Notes: generated by a model not told the origin, from the letters alone. A stretch of DNA of 64,000 bases from Sporosarcina sp. D27 (GCF_000586555.1 NZ_AZUC01000060.1:59064-123063); one strand, 5' to 3'. Positions 35,041-44,125 are shown, counted from the first letter of the stretch. A program made the numbers and translations.

Positions 35041-35484
35041 TTGTTCTTTAAAAAGAAAGAAAAATCGATTCAAGTGCTATATAACGTTCTCGTCTTTACA
35101 AGCGATTCGACGAATGAAGACACGTTACAAGAGTGGACGGACCAACTAATGGACGCTGCTGAGAATGTAGGGACAGCTGAATGGATCATTGCTGAAAAAT
35201 ACGACAGCAAGGAACTTGAGATTCTAAAGGGGCGGTTTCCGACCGTAGATCAGCAACAACCCTTTTTCCAAATCAATGAAATTGATTACACAGCCATTCG
35301 AAATGAAGAGGAAAAAATGGAAAACACCCAGAAATGGCGGAAGTTTTTCAACCTAATCCCTTTAGAAAATTATCTTGAAATCGAAGACCGTATTGTTTCG
35401 GATACATCGAAAGCGCTTTTCTGTACAAATGATTTAAATGAAGCTGAACTATTTTTAGTAAAACAGGCGAAAATCGATAATTGA
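35041..35484 (+). CDS. Conserved hypothetical protein between prfB and cccB
   Basis: Protein of 147 residues that I do not recognise. It starts MFFKKKEKSIQVLYNVLVFT, contains a Trp-rich helical part (EDTLQEWTDQLMDAAENVGTAEWIIAEKYD) and ends in LFCTNDLNEAELFLVKQAKI. No signal peptide or membrane segment is visible and the protein is acidic, so it is probably cytosolic. The start is TTG 35041, seven bases after GGAGGTGA; an upstream TTG at 35023 overlaps this site. No cysteine or metal motif stands out. Confidence 0.7.
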   Translation: MFFKKKEKSIQVLYNVLVFTSDSTNEDTLQEWTDQLMDAAENVGTAEWIIAEKYDSKELEILKGRFPTVDQQQPFFQINEIDYTAIRNEEEKMENTQKWRKFFNLIPLENYLEIEDRIVSDTSKALFCTNDLNEAELFLVKQAKIDN

Positions 35485-35797
35485 GGATGAATAAATAACT
35501 GCCATTTGGTCAGCCTAAAGGGGAGATGGCATTTGGTAGAGACAGTTGCATGCATTATTTGGATGAATGGTGAAAAGCGGTGTGTGAATAATTGTCGAAA
35601 GCAAACTTATGCTCATTTCAAAAAGAATTCTTCATCAAAACAGGTTTGAATTCTGCAGAAAAGAGAATACTAAATAGTAGGAGAGCCCTCTCTGTAAGCT
35701 ATTCGTCCTAATTTTGTCACACGGTTTAGAGCGGGTTTGGTCTTTTTTTGCTATACTAGAAAAGCACGTATTATATTTATCTAAAGGAGGAAATTTC
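35485..35797. other. Gap before cccB with extended -10 promoter
   Basis: No gene is seen in this 313-bp stretch. TGCTATACT at 35749-35757 is an extended -10 box with no clear -35, about 40 bases before the cccB start; the preceding T7 tract may help. A short inverted repeat TGCCAT/ATGGCA lies at about 35501-35533. Confidence 0.5.
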
Positions 35798-36130
35798 ATG
35801 AAAATGAAAAACAAATTCTTAGCAACGATCTTCGGTGCAGCGCTTGTACTTGGTGCTTGTGGCGGCGGCGGAGATGACAAAGCTGGAGACAAAGATTCAG
35901 CTGCTGGCGGCGTAGATGCGGACAAAGTATACCAAGCAAACTGTGCAACTTGTCACGGTGGGAAATTGGAAGGGATGAACGGTCCTGCACTAGCAAACAT
36001 CGGTGGAGAGCTTTCTGAGGACGAAATCCACGACATCATCGAAAACGGTAAATCCGGCGGAATGCCTGGAGGTCTCATTAAAGGGGAAGAGCTTGACGCA
36101 GTTGCTAAATGGCTTGCTGAAAAGAAATAA
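35798..36130 (+). CDS. cccB: Cytochrome c-551 lipoprotein
   Basis: Protein of 110 residues. The lipoprotein signal MKMKNKFLATIFGAALVLGAC ends in a lipobox LGAC|G, followed by a Gly/Asp-rich linker and a class I cytochrome c domain: CATCHG (CXXCH haem attachment) and GMPGG with the axial Met near residue 85. It would be anchored to the outer face of the membrane and carry electrons to a cytochrome oxidase. AAAGGAGG precedes ATG 35798. Next to ftsEX as in B. subtilis. Confidence 0.95.
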   Translation: MKMKNKFLATIFGAALVLGACGGGGDDKAGDKDSAAGGVDADKVYQANCATCHGGKLEGMNGPALANIGGELSEDEIHDIIENGKSGGMPGGLIKGEELDAVAKWLAEKK

Positions 36131-36166
36131 GCTACTGTTACACAATCGACCTAATATCCGCATAAC

Positions 36167-36201
36167 GAACAGAGGTATGCTCCGGCTACCTCTGTTTTTT
36201 T
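36167..36201 (+). terminator. Terminator of cccB
   Basis: AACAGAGGTA/TACCTCTGTT with a nine-base loop and T6. Confidence 0.92.
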
Positions 36202-36401
36202 GTCTTTATACATACCAAAGCACATTTCCACTCTTCGACATAAAAACACGCAGACTACCAATAACGGGTTCCACATTACAGAATTGTTGAAAACCTGTGA
36301 ACGTTTTAGGGAAAATGAAATATTCCTGTAATATTGTGGTGGTTTATATCTGTTATACTTAAAAAGCTGAAGAAAAGTTTTGAATCAGGTGGTTACAAAA
36401 A

Positions 36402-37088
36402 ATGATTAAAATGAAAAACGTGTACAAAAAGTATTCCAACGGTGTCGTTGCCGCTAACGGTATTAATATCGACATTAACCACGGTGAATTTGTTTACGTC
36501 GTGGGTCCGAGTGGTGCAGGTAAATCGACATTCATCAAAATGATGTATCGTGAGGAATCTCCAACAAGCGGACAAATTTTCATCGACGGTACAGACCTTG
36601 GTACGTTAAAAAACAAAGAAATCCCATACTTGCGAAGACAGATAGGGGTCGTGTTTCAGGACTTCAAATTGCTACCAAGACTGAATGTTTATGAGAATGT
36701 GGCATTTGCGCTTGAGGTAATTGAAGAAACACCAACTGAAATACGTAAAAAGGTAACAGATGTTTTAGCGCTGGTCGGATTGTCCCAAAAAGCGAGAATG
36801 TTTCCTAACGAGTTATCAGGCGGAGAACAGCAGCGAGTGTCGATTGCACGTTCGATTGTGAATGAACCTAAATTGGTCATTGCAGACGAACCGACAGGAA
36901 ACCTCGATCCGGATACGTCGTTAGGCATCATGAACATCTTTGAGAAAATTAACAACCGTGGGACGACCATTGTTATGGCGACACACAACAAAGACATTGT
37001 GAACAGTATCCGCCATCGCGTTTTGTTAGTAGAAGGCGGAATGATTACAAGAGATGAATACGAAGGAGAATACAGTTATGAAGGGTAG
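36402..37088 (+). CDS. ftsE: Cell-division ABC ATPase FtsE
   Basis: Protein of 228 residues with VGPSGAGKST (Walker A), VVFQDFKLLPRLNVYENVAFAL (Q-loop), LSGGEQQRVSIARSIVNEPKLVIADEPTGNLD (signature and Walker B) and ATHNKDIV (H-loop). FtsE powers the FtsX membrane subunit, which activates peptidoglycan hydrolases. It overlaps ftsX by 11 bases. Confidence 0.96.
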   Translation: MIKMKNVYKKYSNGVVAANGINIDINHGEFVYVVGPSGAGKSTFIKMMYREESPTSGQIFIDGTDLGTLKNKEIPYLRRQIGVVFQDFKLLPRLNVYENVAFALEVIEETPTEIRKKVTDVLALVGLSQKARMFPNELSGGEQQRVSIARSIVNEPKLVIADEPTGNLDPDTSLGIMNIFEKINNRGTTIVMATHNKDIVNSIRHRVLLVEGGMITRDEYEGEYSYEG

Positions 37089-37962
37089 AACGCTAAGCCG
37101 ACACTTCCGGGAGAGTTTCAAGAGCCTCGGACGAAATGGCTGGATGACGTTCGCCTCCATCAGCGCCGTTGCGGTTACTCTCCTACTTGTCGGTAGTTTC
37201 ATTGTTATGATGATGAACTTGAACAAGATGGCAGATAACATCGAGAACGACGTAGAGATTAAAGTGGTTGCGGACGCTGCAGCAAGTGATGCGGCCGTGA
37301 AAGAGTTACAAGAAAAAGTACAAAAGATCGATGGAGTCGCAAGTGTTGAATTTGCATCGAGAGAAGACGAACTGGATAAGATCATTCAATCTTACGGTAA
37401 AGAACTCTCACTCTATAAACAAAGTAATCCTTTAGGTGATGCGCTATATGTGAAAGCGGCTGATCCACACAATACGGCTGCAATTGCAAAAAAAATCGAT
37501 ACATACGAGTACACAGCAGATGTTGTTTATGGAGCAGGAAAAGTCGAGAAATTGTTCAATGTCGTAGAAATCAGTCGGAATGTTGGTCTGATTTTAATAC
37601 TAGCATTACTATTTACGGCAATGTTCCTCATCTCCAATACAATTCGTTTGACGATTATTGCGCGAGGTCGAGAAATTGAGATTATGAAACTTGTAGGGGC
37701 GACCAATAATTTTGTTCGCATCCCGTTTATATTAGAAGGCGCTTGGCTTGGCATCTTCGGATCCATTATTCCGATGGCCGCCATCGCTATTGCGTATCAA
37801 CAAATCTATGCCTACTGGCAACCTAAATTGGTCAATGAAATGTTCCAATTGCTAGATCCGATACCCTTCATTATTCAGGTAGATGGTCTGTTGTTGTTCA
37901 TGGGTGTGTTTATCGGCGTGTGGGGCAGTTTGATGTCCGTACGCAAATTCTTGAAAGTCTAA
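37078..37962 (+). CDS. ftsX: Cell-division permease FtsX
   Basis: Protein of 294 residues. It starts MKGRTLSRHFRESFKSLGRNGWMTFASI, then TM1, a large extracellular loop (about residues 45-170), and three further membrane helices with the ABC2/FtsX segment IIARGREIEIMKLVGATNNFVRIPFILEG. In B. subtilis FtsEX controls the hydrolase CwlO. ATG 37078 lies inside the end of ftsE. The hydrolase gene 33 bases downstream is the likely partner. Confidence 0.96.
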   Translation: MKGRTLSRHFRESFKSLGRNGWMTFASISAVAVTLLLVGSFIVMMMNLNKMADNIENDVEIKVVADAAASDAAVKELQEKVQKIDGVASVEFASREDELDKIIQSYGKELSLYKQSNPLGDALYVKAADPHNTAAIAKKIDTYEYTADVVYGAGKVEKLFNVVEISRNVGLILILALLFTAMFLISNTIRLTIIARGREIEIMKLVGATNNFVRIPFILEGAWLGIFGSIIPMAAIAIAYQQIYAYWQPKLVNEMFQLLDPIPFIIQVDGLLLFMGVFIGVWGSLMSVRKFLKV

Positions 37963-37995
37963 ATAGCCGATCGAATTGAAAGGGGAACTGGGACT

Positions 37996-39333
37996 GTGAG
38001 AAAGAATAAGGGATTGCTACTATCTACAATGGGTGTGTTGTTGCTCTCAACTACATTATCCGGAACAGTAGCATCAGCGAGCTCGTTGAAAGATATGCAA
38101 GATGAACAAAAGGTGCTTCAGCAAAAACAACGAGAATTGAATAAAGGCATCCAAAACAAATCCAACGAGATTAATGAAAAGCAAACAAAGAAACAATCGT
38201 TTTTGGAGCAAATTACAAAGTTAAATGGTGAAATCGAAACGAACAACGAAAAAATTCGTGACGTTAAAGAAAAAATTAGCCAAACGACTACAGAAATCAC
38301 AGAACTTCGTGCTTCTATCAAGACGTTGGAAAAGCGAATTAAAGAGCGCGATGAAGTGTTGAGAGAAAGAGTTCGTACGATGCAGGTCAAAGGCGGAGAC
38401 GTTAGCTACCTGGACGTACTTCTTGGCGCGAACAGTTTTTCAGATTTCATCGACCGTTTCTCAGCGGTATCTACATTGATGGACGCTGACCGTAAGATCA
38501 TGCAACAGCAAGAAGATGACATGAACCAGCTTGAAGAAGAAAAGCAAATGGTCGAAACAAAACTTGCTCAACAAGAAGAACGTAAAGAGAAACTAACAGA
38601 CTTGAAGAAAAAGCTTGAGGGTCAAAAAGTTGAGAAGGACAAGCTAGTGGATCAGTTGGAAGCTGAACAAGCAAAACTTTCAACTGAAAAGGCAAGCTTA
38701 GAGAATGAATATGACGAAACACACGAACTTTCCGCAGATCTTGTGAATCAAATTAGTGCTGAACAAGATCGTTTGGCAGAAGTTGCTCGTCAAGCAGAAC
38801 TAAAGCGTAAAAGTGAAGCAGAAGCGAAGCGCCGTGCACAACAAGCAGCGAATTCATCAAGTTCTTCATCATCAAATAGCCATGATTATAGCCAACCAAC
38901 TGCACCTCCAGTTTCAAGTGGCACATGGACTCGTCCAGCAAGCGGGCCACTTACATCATCATTCGGTTGGAGAATGCACCCGATCTTCCATACACAGAAG
39001 CAACACCGTGGACAAGACATCGGAGTTCCAGTTGGTACAACAGTCGTTTCTGCTGCTGAAGGTGTAGTGTCCCATGCAGGACCAATGGGTGGGTTCGGTA
39101 ATGCGATTATGGTTACACACTCCATTAACGGGCAAATCTTTACCTCCGTTTACGCACACTTATCTAGTATCGGTGTGAGTACTGGACAGCACGTCGGAAA
39201 AGGTCAATTCATCGGAAAATCAGGGAATACAGGAAATTCAACAGGGCCTCACTTGCACTTTGAAATTCACGTAGGTAACTTCTCTGCATCCGGTCCAAGT
39301 GCCGTGAATCCGTTGCGTTATGTATCATTTTAA
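37996..39333 (+). CDS. Coiled-coil M23 peptidoglycan hydrolase, likely FtsEX-controlled
   Basis: Protein of 445 residues. Signal peptide to about residue 29 (VASA|SSLK), then ~240 residues of coiled coil (LKDMQDEQKVLQQKQRELNK through the Glu/Lys-rich segments), a Ser/Asn linker near 295, and a C-terminal M23 endopeptidase domain. SSFGWRMHPIF, HRGQDIGVPVGT and HLHFEIH carry the zinc ligands (HxxxD and HxH). This EnvC/PcsB-like layout, directly after ftsEX, is expected for the hydrolase activated by FtsX. GTG start nine bases after AGGGGA. Confidence 0.92.
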   Translation: MRKNKGLLLSTMGVLLLSTTLSGTVASASSLKDMQDEQKVLQQKQRELNKGIQNKSNEINEKQTKKQSFLEQITKLNGEIETNNEKIRDVKEKISQTTTEITELRASIKTLEKRIKERDEVLRERVRTMQVKGGDVSYLDVLLGANSFSDFIDRFSAVSTLMDADRKIMQQQEDDMNQLEEEKQMVETKLAQQEERKEKLTDLKKKLEGQKVEKDKLVDQLEAEQAKLSTEKASLENEYDETHELSADLVNQISAEQDRLAEVARQAELKRKSEAEAKRRAQQAANSSSSSSSNSHDYSQPTAPPVSSGTWTRPASGPLTSSFGWRMHPIFHTQKQHRGQDIGVPVGTTVVSAAEGVVSHAGPMGGFGNAIMVTHSINGQIFTSVYAHLSSIGVSTGQHVGKGQFIGKSGNTGNSTGPHLHFEIHVGNFSASGPSAVNPLRYVSF

Positions 39334-39410
39334 GTAACACTTCTATTAGTATTATTACCGGTTTATCCCTAAAGCAAACATGCTGGAATTAGGGAGCACC
39401 GATTACATGG

Positions 39411-39439
39411 AAAGGCTCGCATACGTGCGGGCCTTTTTC
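39411..39439 (+). terminator. Terminator of the ftsEX-hydrolase operon
   Basis: AAAGGC.CGCA/TGCG.GGCCTTT stem with a short loop and T5. Confidence 0.85.
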
Positions 39440-39522
39440 TTTAGGAATCACAAGTGGATTTTGTGGTTTTGATGGGCACTTTACGATACCATGAGAGGTA
39501 TACTGAACTAAAGGAGAACCCA

Positions 39523-40173
39523 ATGCCTGTTACCGACTATTTTCTATTATGGAAGGTCACTGTACCTTCTTCCTGGATCGCAGCCGTCATTGGATTTATT
39601 CTCGCATGGCTCGCTGTAAGAGTGAAATTTGGTAAACCAGTCGCGGACATCGTTGTGGACGCGCTCTTCACCACTATTATTGTATGGAAACTGTCCGTGA
39701 TTGTAACGGACTTTGAAACGGTACTTCGTGCACCTATGGCCATTCTTTATTTTAATGGAGGGATGTTTGGATTCCTTGCGGGGATTCTTATCGCGGCTTT
39801 GTTCATTCTTTTTTCACGCAAGCCCAAGCCGCCAACCGTTAGTCAAGGAATTTTGCTAGGGATTATTAGTGCACAAGCTGGCTATCAAGTAATGATGGCT
39901 TTGCTGAATGAGGGAATGCTTGTAACAAAAGTGATTACAATCATCTTGTTTACAGCGATTGCTGTGCTTGCCTTTATTCATGTTGAAAATGAAAGCGTGC
40001 CCGTTATCTATTCTGCAGGATTGTTTGTGGCTGCACACGCGTTCATTGCTGCACTTCAGCCTACTGGATTTACGGGTATTCCGTTCGCAGGAACAGTTAT
40101 CACAAGCATCTTCGTAGTAATAATTACGGGACGTTTTACACAAGGTAAGGAAACAGATGGAGGGATACGATGA
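39523..40173 (+). CDS. Multi-pass membrane protein, coupled to thioredoxin
   Basis: Protein of 216 residues with about six or seven membrane helices and few polar residues. The segment APMAILYFNGGMFGFLAGILIAALF loosely resembles prolipoprotein diacylglyceryl transferase, but the essential Lgt residues are not evident. I cannot assign a function. The four-base overlap with the TlpA-like gene suggests it helps thiol redox chemistry at the membrane. ATG 39523 follows AAAGGAGA. Confidence 0.75.
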   Translation: MPVTDYFLLWKVTVPSSWIAAVIGFILAWLAVRVKFGKPVADIVVDALFTTIIVWKLSVIVTDFETVLRAPMAILYFNGGMFGFLAGILIAALFILFSRKPKPPTVSQGILLGIISAQAGYQVMMALLNEGMLVTKVITIILFTAIAVLAFIHVENESVPVIYSAGLFVAAHAFIAALQPTGFTGIPFAGTVITSIFVVIITGRFTQGKETDGGIR

Positions 40174-40742
40174 ATAAAAAGTGGATTGGATATGCGATCG
40201 CAATTCTTTTAATCGGTACGATGATTGTCGTAATGGTAAAGTCAAATTTGGATAAACCTGAAGTTATCGACACGGCTTCTACTAAAGCGATGTCCAAAAG
40301 CACAGTTGGGCTTGAACAAGGAGATACACCGCCAGACTTTGAGCTCGAGACATTGGCTGGGGATAAAGTTCGTCTTTCCGAGTTGAAAGGTAAGAAAGTC
40401 ATTCTGAACTTCTGGGCAACGTGGTGTCCACCGTGTAAAGCAGAGATGCCCCATATGGAAAACTACTATAAGAACCTGAAGCCTGAAGACAATGTAGAAC
40501 TGATTTCTGTCAACTTGACGACCGCAGAAAACCGCGGAGTCAAAGCAGTCGAAGAGTTTGTGGACGCTTATGAGCTAACGTTTCCGATCTTGCTCGACAC
40601 AGAAGAACTCGGTATGACGGACTATAAAGTATTCTCGATTCCAACGACATACATCCTTAGCACTGACGGAACCATTGACAACCAAATCGTCGGCCCCATG
40701 GACGAAGAAATGATGAAACAGCTAGTGAAGGATGTTGAGTAA
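40170..40742 (+). CDS. TlpA/ResA-like membrane-anchored thioredoxin
   Basis: Protein of 190 residues: N-terminal membrane anchor (WIGYAIAILLIGTMIVVMV), then PPDFELETLAGDKVRLSELKGKKVILNFWATWCPPCKAEMP with the CPPC active site, and the cis-proline in SIPTTYIL. Extracytoplasmic thiol-disulfide oxidoreductase of the AhpC/TSA-like type, as in cytochrome c maturation (ResA) or spore cortex (StoA). The specific role cannot be read. Translationally coupled to the membrane protein upstream. Confidence 0.9.
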   Translation: MNKKWIGYAIAILLIGTMIVVMVKSNLDKPEVIDTASTKAMSKSTVGLEQGDTPPDFELETLAGDKVRLSELKGKKVILNFWATWCPPCKAEMPHMENYYKNLKPEDNVELISVNLTTAENRGVKAVEEFVDAYELTFPILLDTEELGMTDYKVFSIPTTYILSTDGTIDNQIVGPMDEEMMKQLVKDVE

Positions 40743-40811
40743 ACGGTCTTGACCTTTTCATTTATCTTTTAACCCTTTCATTCAATGAAAGATATACATC
40801 CAATTATACTC

Positions 40812-40939
40812 GTTGATTGAAGCGTAAGACGGCGACTCCTAAGGGATAAGCGAAGATTGAAGACCCTGGACTGAGCGGAGCGAAGGAAGCGGCTGAAATC
40901 AAGCCCCCTGGAAAGCGTCCGTCTGAAGCACAAATCAAC
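40812..40939 (+). repeat. 128-bp hairpin-ended dispersed repeat, copy C
   Basis: GTTGATTGAAGCG, GACGGCGACTCCTAAGGGA, the purine-rich middle GACTGAGCGGAGCGAAGG, then GCGTCCGTCTGAAGC and AAATCAAC. Terminal GTTGATT and AATCAAC are perfect inverted complements here. It is near-identical to the copy at 8134. Confidence 0.88.
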
Positions 40940-41023
40940 CTCGTCTACACCCAATATTAATTCTCGGTTCCTGCTTGTCGTAACCTTCTCCCTTCTTTCA
41001 TATAGTGGAAAGAGGAGGGGATG

Positions 41024-42469
41024 GTGACGATGCGCAAGAGCCGTTTTTTTGCGTTTGGTATTTTAGCCGCAGTTGCGGTTTGTCTAGTACTGGTGTTAGA
41101 TGGCTGCGGAAAAGGTGAGGAAAAAACCCACAACTCGAGTGGGAAATTTGGAGTCCTTGACGAAGCGTACGAGGTTATCACAGGCAACGCGGTGTATAAA
41201 CTCAAAGACGATGAGTTAATCGAAGGCGCCTTACGAGGAATGGCGGACGTGATTGGTGATCCGTATTCAACGTACTTAACGAAAGAAGAAGCGGCGTCTC
41301 ACAAAGAATCGCTCGCCGGAGAACGAGTTGGTATTGGAGCTGAGATTACACGTACCAATGGCAAATTTGTAATTGTTTCACCTGTCAAAGGATCGCCTTC
41401 AGAAAAGGCTGGGTTGCTTCCTTATGACGAGCTCGTGCAAATTGATGGGCAGCGAGTGGATGGACTGACACTGAAAGAAGTCGTCAAAAAAATACGTGGT
41501 AAACAAGGGACATCTGTGAAAATGGTTGTCTATCGTCCGGAATCTGGTAAGCATGTAGAATTCACAATTGAGCGAGATGTGATTCCTGTTCACACGGTAA
41601 CTTCGGAAATTTTGGAAGAACGAGGCAAGAAAATTGGCTACATAGGGTTGACGATGTTCGGAGAAGACAGTGCGAAAGAGTGGCAGGCTGCGACAGAGTT
41701 ACTCGTTAAGGAAGGTGCAGAAGCGCTACTCATTGACGTTCGTGGAAATCCTGGAGGCTACTTGCATTCGGTTGGGAATATTGCAGGGAGTATGCTTCCG
41801 GAAGATACGGTATTTGCGTATATGGAAGACGTGAAAGGCCAGTTGACACCACTTGTAACTGAGCCAGCCAAAGAGTTGGAGTATAATCCGAAGTTGCAGA
41901 GCATTCCAGTCGTCTTGTTGCAGGACAAAGGAAGTGCTTCTGCGAGTGAAGTATTGAGTGGTGCACTCCAGGATCTCGGCCGAGGGTTTATTGTAGGGAC
42001 GACAAGTTTCGGGAAAGGGACAGTACAAGAAACGATGAAGCTATCGAATGGCGGCGAAGTCAAGTTGTCTACACATAAGTGGTTAACACCGAAAGAGCGA
42101 TGGATTCACTCAGAAGGGATCGCTTCGGATTTAGAAGTGAAGCAAAATAGCTTGTTTTCAGAGCATTTGAGAGTGATTGCAGACGTCTACAAAGAACAGC
42201 AATTCAACGACGATATTGCATATGCACAGCGAGTACTCAAGTCCCTTGGGTACGATCCGGGCCGAGTGGATGGTTTCTTTGATGAAACGACGAGTCAGAC
42301 AATAGCGGATTTCATGAAAGATGAAAAAGTAGAGTCGGCAGGGGAAATGGACAGTAAATTCTTCCAAACATTGAAGGCGAGTGCGGAGGAATATCGCAGT
42401 GATCGTGCCAACGATGAACAGTTGTCGATGGCAATCGGTTATTTGCATCACAAACTGTCTGAAAACTGA
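41024..42469 (+). CDS. ctpB: S41 carboxyl-terminal processing protease CtpB-like
   Basis: Protein of about 481 residues. N-terminal hydrophobic segment (FFAFGILAAVAVCLVLVLDGC), a PDZ domain (GAEITRTNGKFVIVSPVKGSPSEKAGLLPYDELVQIDG), the S41 core with catalytic Ser in DKGSASASEVLSGAL and Lys in SFGKGTVQE, and a C-terminal peptidoglycan-binding domain (YAQRVLKSLGYDPGRVDGFF). In B. subtilis CtpB cleaves SpoIVFA during sporulation. The hydrophobic N-terminus ends in LDGC, a near-lipobox, so the protein may be lipidated. GTG 41024 is best spaced from AGGAGG; ATGs at 41021 and 41030 are in frame. Confidence 0.92.
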   Translation: MTMRKSRFFAFGILAAVAVCLVLVLDGCGKGEEKTHNSSGKFGVLDEAYEVITGNAVYKLKDDELIEGALRGMADVIGDPYSTYLTKEEAASHKESLAGERVGIGAEITRTNGKFVIVSPVKGSPSEKAGLLPYDELVQIDGQRVDGLTLKEVVKKIRGKQGTSVKMVVYRPESGKHVEFTIERDVIPVHTVTSEILEERGKKIGYIGLTMFGEDSAKEWQAATELLVKEGAEALLIDVRGNPGGYLHSVGNIAGSMLPEDTVFAYMEDVKGQLTPLVTEPAKELEYNPKLQSIPVVLLQDKGSASASEVLSGALQDLGRGFIVGTTSFGKGTVQETMKLSNGGEVKLSTHKWLTPKERWIHSEGIASDLEVKQNSLFSEHLRVIADVYKEQQFNDDIAYAQRVLKSLGYDPGRVDGFFDETTSQTIADFMKDEKVESAGEMDSKFFQTLKASAEEYRSDRANDEQLSMAIGYLHHKLSEN

Positions 42470-42576
42470 TCGATTTGCCCTACTCATAAATAACAGTCTG
42501 TCACGACTATCCATTCCAATCCAATCTTTGTTACAATAGAAGAAAACAGCGGGATTGGATTGGAGTGTGATAGAAC

Positions 42577-43746
42577 GTGTCAGAGAATTGGTTGTTCGAG
42601 GTCTTACAAGCAGTGGCTGTATTCTTTTTAAATCCACTATTTCTGCTAATTCTCCTCGTTGCGGTTGCGCTCGGGTATATGAGAGTGAAGCGAGAGCGAA
42701 AAGACTTCAACATTAGAAAGTTGCCGGGGCTCACGGAATTGAGGCGGCTCGTTGCGGACTCATGGCTTCATGCACTCATTTTGTCCGTCCTGCTAAGTGG
42801 AATCGGATTTGTGGTGGATGCAGGATGGATCGTGTTATTTTCTGCGATCATGCTTGTCGTTTTAGTGAGTTTTTATTATCAATGGGGATCTCCGATTTAC
42901 ACAACTGCGATAGCATTTTTCGGATTGTACGCATGGCAAGAACTTGGCGGTGCGTTTACGTATCATGGATGGTCGCTACAGGACGTGGATCTGTTTGGAC
43001 AATTGTCCGTTACGATTCCGGTGATCGCAGGGCTCTTCCTCATTGCAGAAGGGGTGCTCATTCGGACGTCTTCAGTGCGCTACGCGTCGCCCCATCTTGA
43101 GAAGACAAGCAGAGGACTTCGTGCGGCGGTCTTTAAAGTGAAGAAGATTTGGTTATTACCAGTGATCTTACTTGTGCCTGGTGACATGATTTCAGCATAT
43201 GCACCGTATTGGCCACAGTTTACACTTGGTGCAGCGTCGTTCAGTTTCGTTCCGGTGCCAGTGTTGATTGGCTTTAGCCAAATTGCTCGCAAGCATTTTC
43301 CGGATCAAATCTTGCCGAAGCTCGGGAAATCGGTTATTTGGACAGGGGTCGCTGTTGCCGCACTTGGTTTAGGTGCACTCTATGAGCCTTTGATTGGGTG
43401 GGGATCATTGGTCCTAGGTGTCCTTATACGTTCAGTGTTAACCATTGTCGTTGCGGTACGAGAACGCAGTGGCGGGTATGCAGCATCGCCGAGTGCGAAA
43501 GGTGTTGTCATTGCGGGAGTTCTTCCTGGATCACCTGCAGAAAAGCTAGGGTTGTTACCTGGTGAAGTGATTCGTGCTGTAAATGGAATGCAAGTTGCGA
43601 ACGATAAGGAATTGTATGATGCGATTCAAGTGAACGCAGCGCATTGTCGTTTGCAAGTTGCAGATCGAAATGGAGAAGTCCGTCTTATGCAGCAAGTGCT
43701 ATACCGGCATGATCATTATCAACTCGGACTGTTGCTCGTTGGATGA
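42577..43746 (+). CDS. minJ: MinJ-like division-site protein with PDZ domain
   Basis: Protein of 389 residues with about eight membrane helices and a C-terminal PDZ-like domain (GVVIAGVLPGSPAEKLGLLPGEVIRAVNGMQVANDKELYDAI). Size, topology and position after ctpB match B. subtilis MinJ/YvjD, the bridge between DivIVA and MinD. GTG start after GGAGTGTG. csbA follows after 24 bases. Confidence 0.88.
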   Translation: MSENWLFEVLQAVAVFFLNPLFLLILLVAVALGYMRVKRERKDFNIRKLPGLTELRRLVADSWLHALILSVLLSGIGFVVDAGWIVLFSAIMLVVLVSFYYQWGSPIYTTAIAFFGLYAWQELGGAFTYHGWSLQDVDLFGQLSVTIPVIAGLFLIAEGVLIRTSSVRYASPHLEKTSRGLRAAVFKVKKIWLLPVILLVPGDMISAYAPYWPQFTLGAASFSFVPVPVLIGFSQIARKHFPDQILPKLGKSVIWTGVAVAALGLGALYEPLIGWGSLVLGVLIRSVLTIVVAVRERSGGYAASPSAKGVVIAGVLPGSPAEKLGLLPGEVIRAVNGMQVANDKELYDAIQVNAAHCRLQVADRNGEVRLMQQVLYRHDHYQLGLLLVG

Positions 43747-43770
43747 TGGATAGAAAGGAGGCGGTGTGAA

Positions 43771-44031
43771 GTGGAGAGTCTAGCTACTAAATTAGTGATG
43801 GCGTTGTTCATCCCAGGAGTTCTGGTCGTGTTTTTCACACGGGTTACGTTCCATCAACTGGTCGGCTTGGTGCTGACGATTGCGCTAATCGCCGCCTCTG
43901 TGTATGCAGGCTATACACATAACTGGTTGCTGTACGTGGCAGATGCGTTGTCATTGACGGTTGGATTTTGGATTGCGAATCGAATGGTCGCTAATTCCCA
44001 TCGTCAGTCCAATGAAAATCTACATGAATGA
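43771..44031 (+). CDS. csbA: CsbA-like small membrane protein
   Basis: Protein of 86 residues with three membrane segments: LVMALFIPGVLVVFFTRVTFHQLVGL aligns with B. subtilis CsbA (IFALFFPFMLVVLFTRVTFNHYVAL), and LYVADALSLTVGFWIANRM with its end. csbA is SigB-regulated in B. subtilis; function unknown. No SigB promoter is evident here, and it probably shares the minJ transcript. GTG start with AAAGGAGG nine bases upstream. Confidence 0.85.
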   Translation: MESLATKLVMALFIPGVLVVFFTRVTFHQLVGLVLTIALIAASVYAGYTHNWLLYVADALSLTVGFWIANRMVANSHRQSNENLHE

Positions 44032-44033
44032 CG

Positions 44034-44065
44034 AAAAAGCCTTGCACATGGTGTAAGGCTTTTTC
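44034..44065. terminator. Bidirectional terminator after csbA
   Basis: AAAAAGCCTTGCAC/GTGTAAGGCTTTTT around a short loop, with A and T tracts on both sides. Confidence 0.9.
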
Positions 44066-44125
44066 ATTTCTTCTATTCTACAAGTATGAGAAACGAAAAT
44101 TTTGGGTATGATAGGTTTAAAGAGG

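Noticed and set aside
40812..40939. Possible small RNA gene between the TlpA-like gene and ctpB
   Set aside because: The segment is a copy of the dispersed 128-bp element found at 8134, so a repeat is the simpler explanation.
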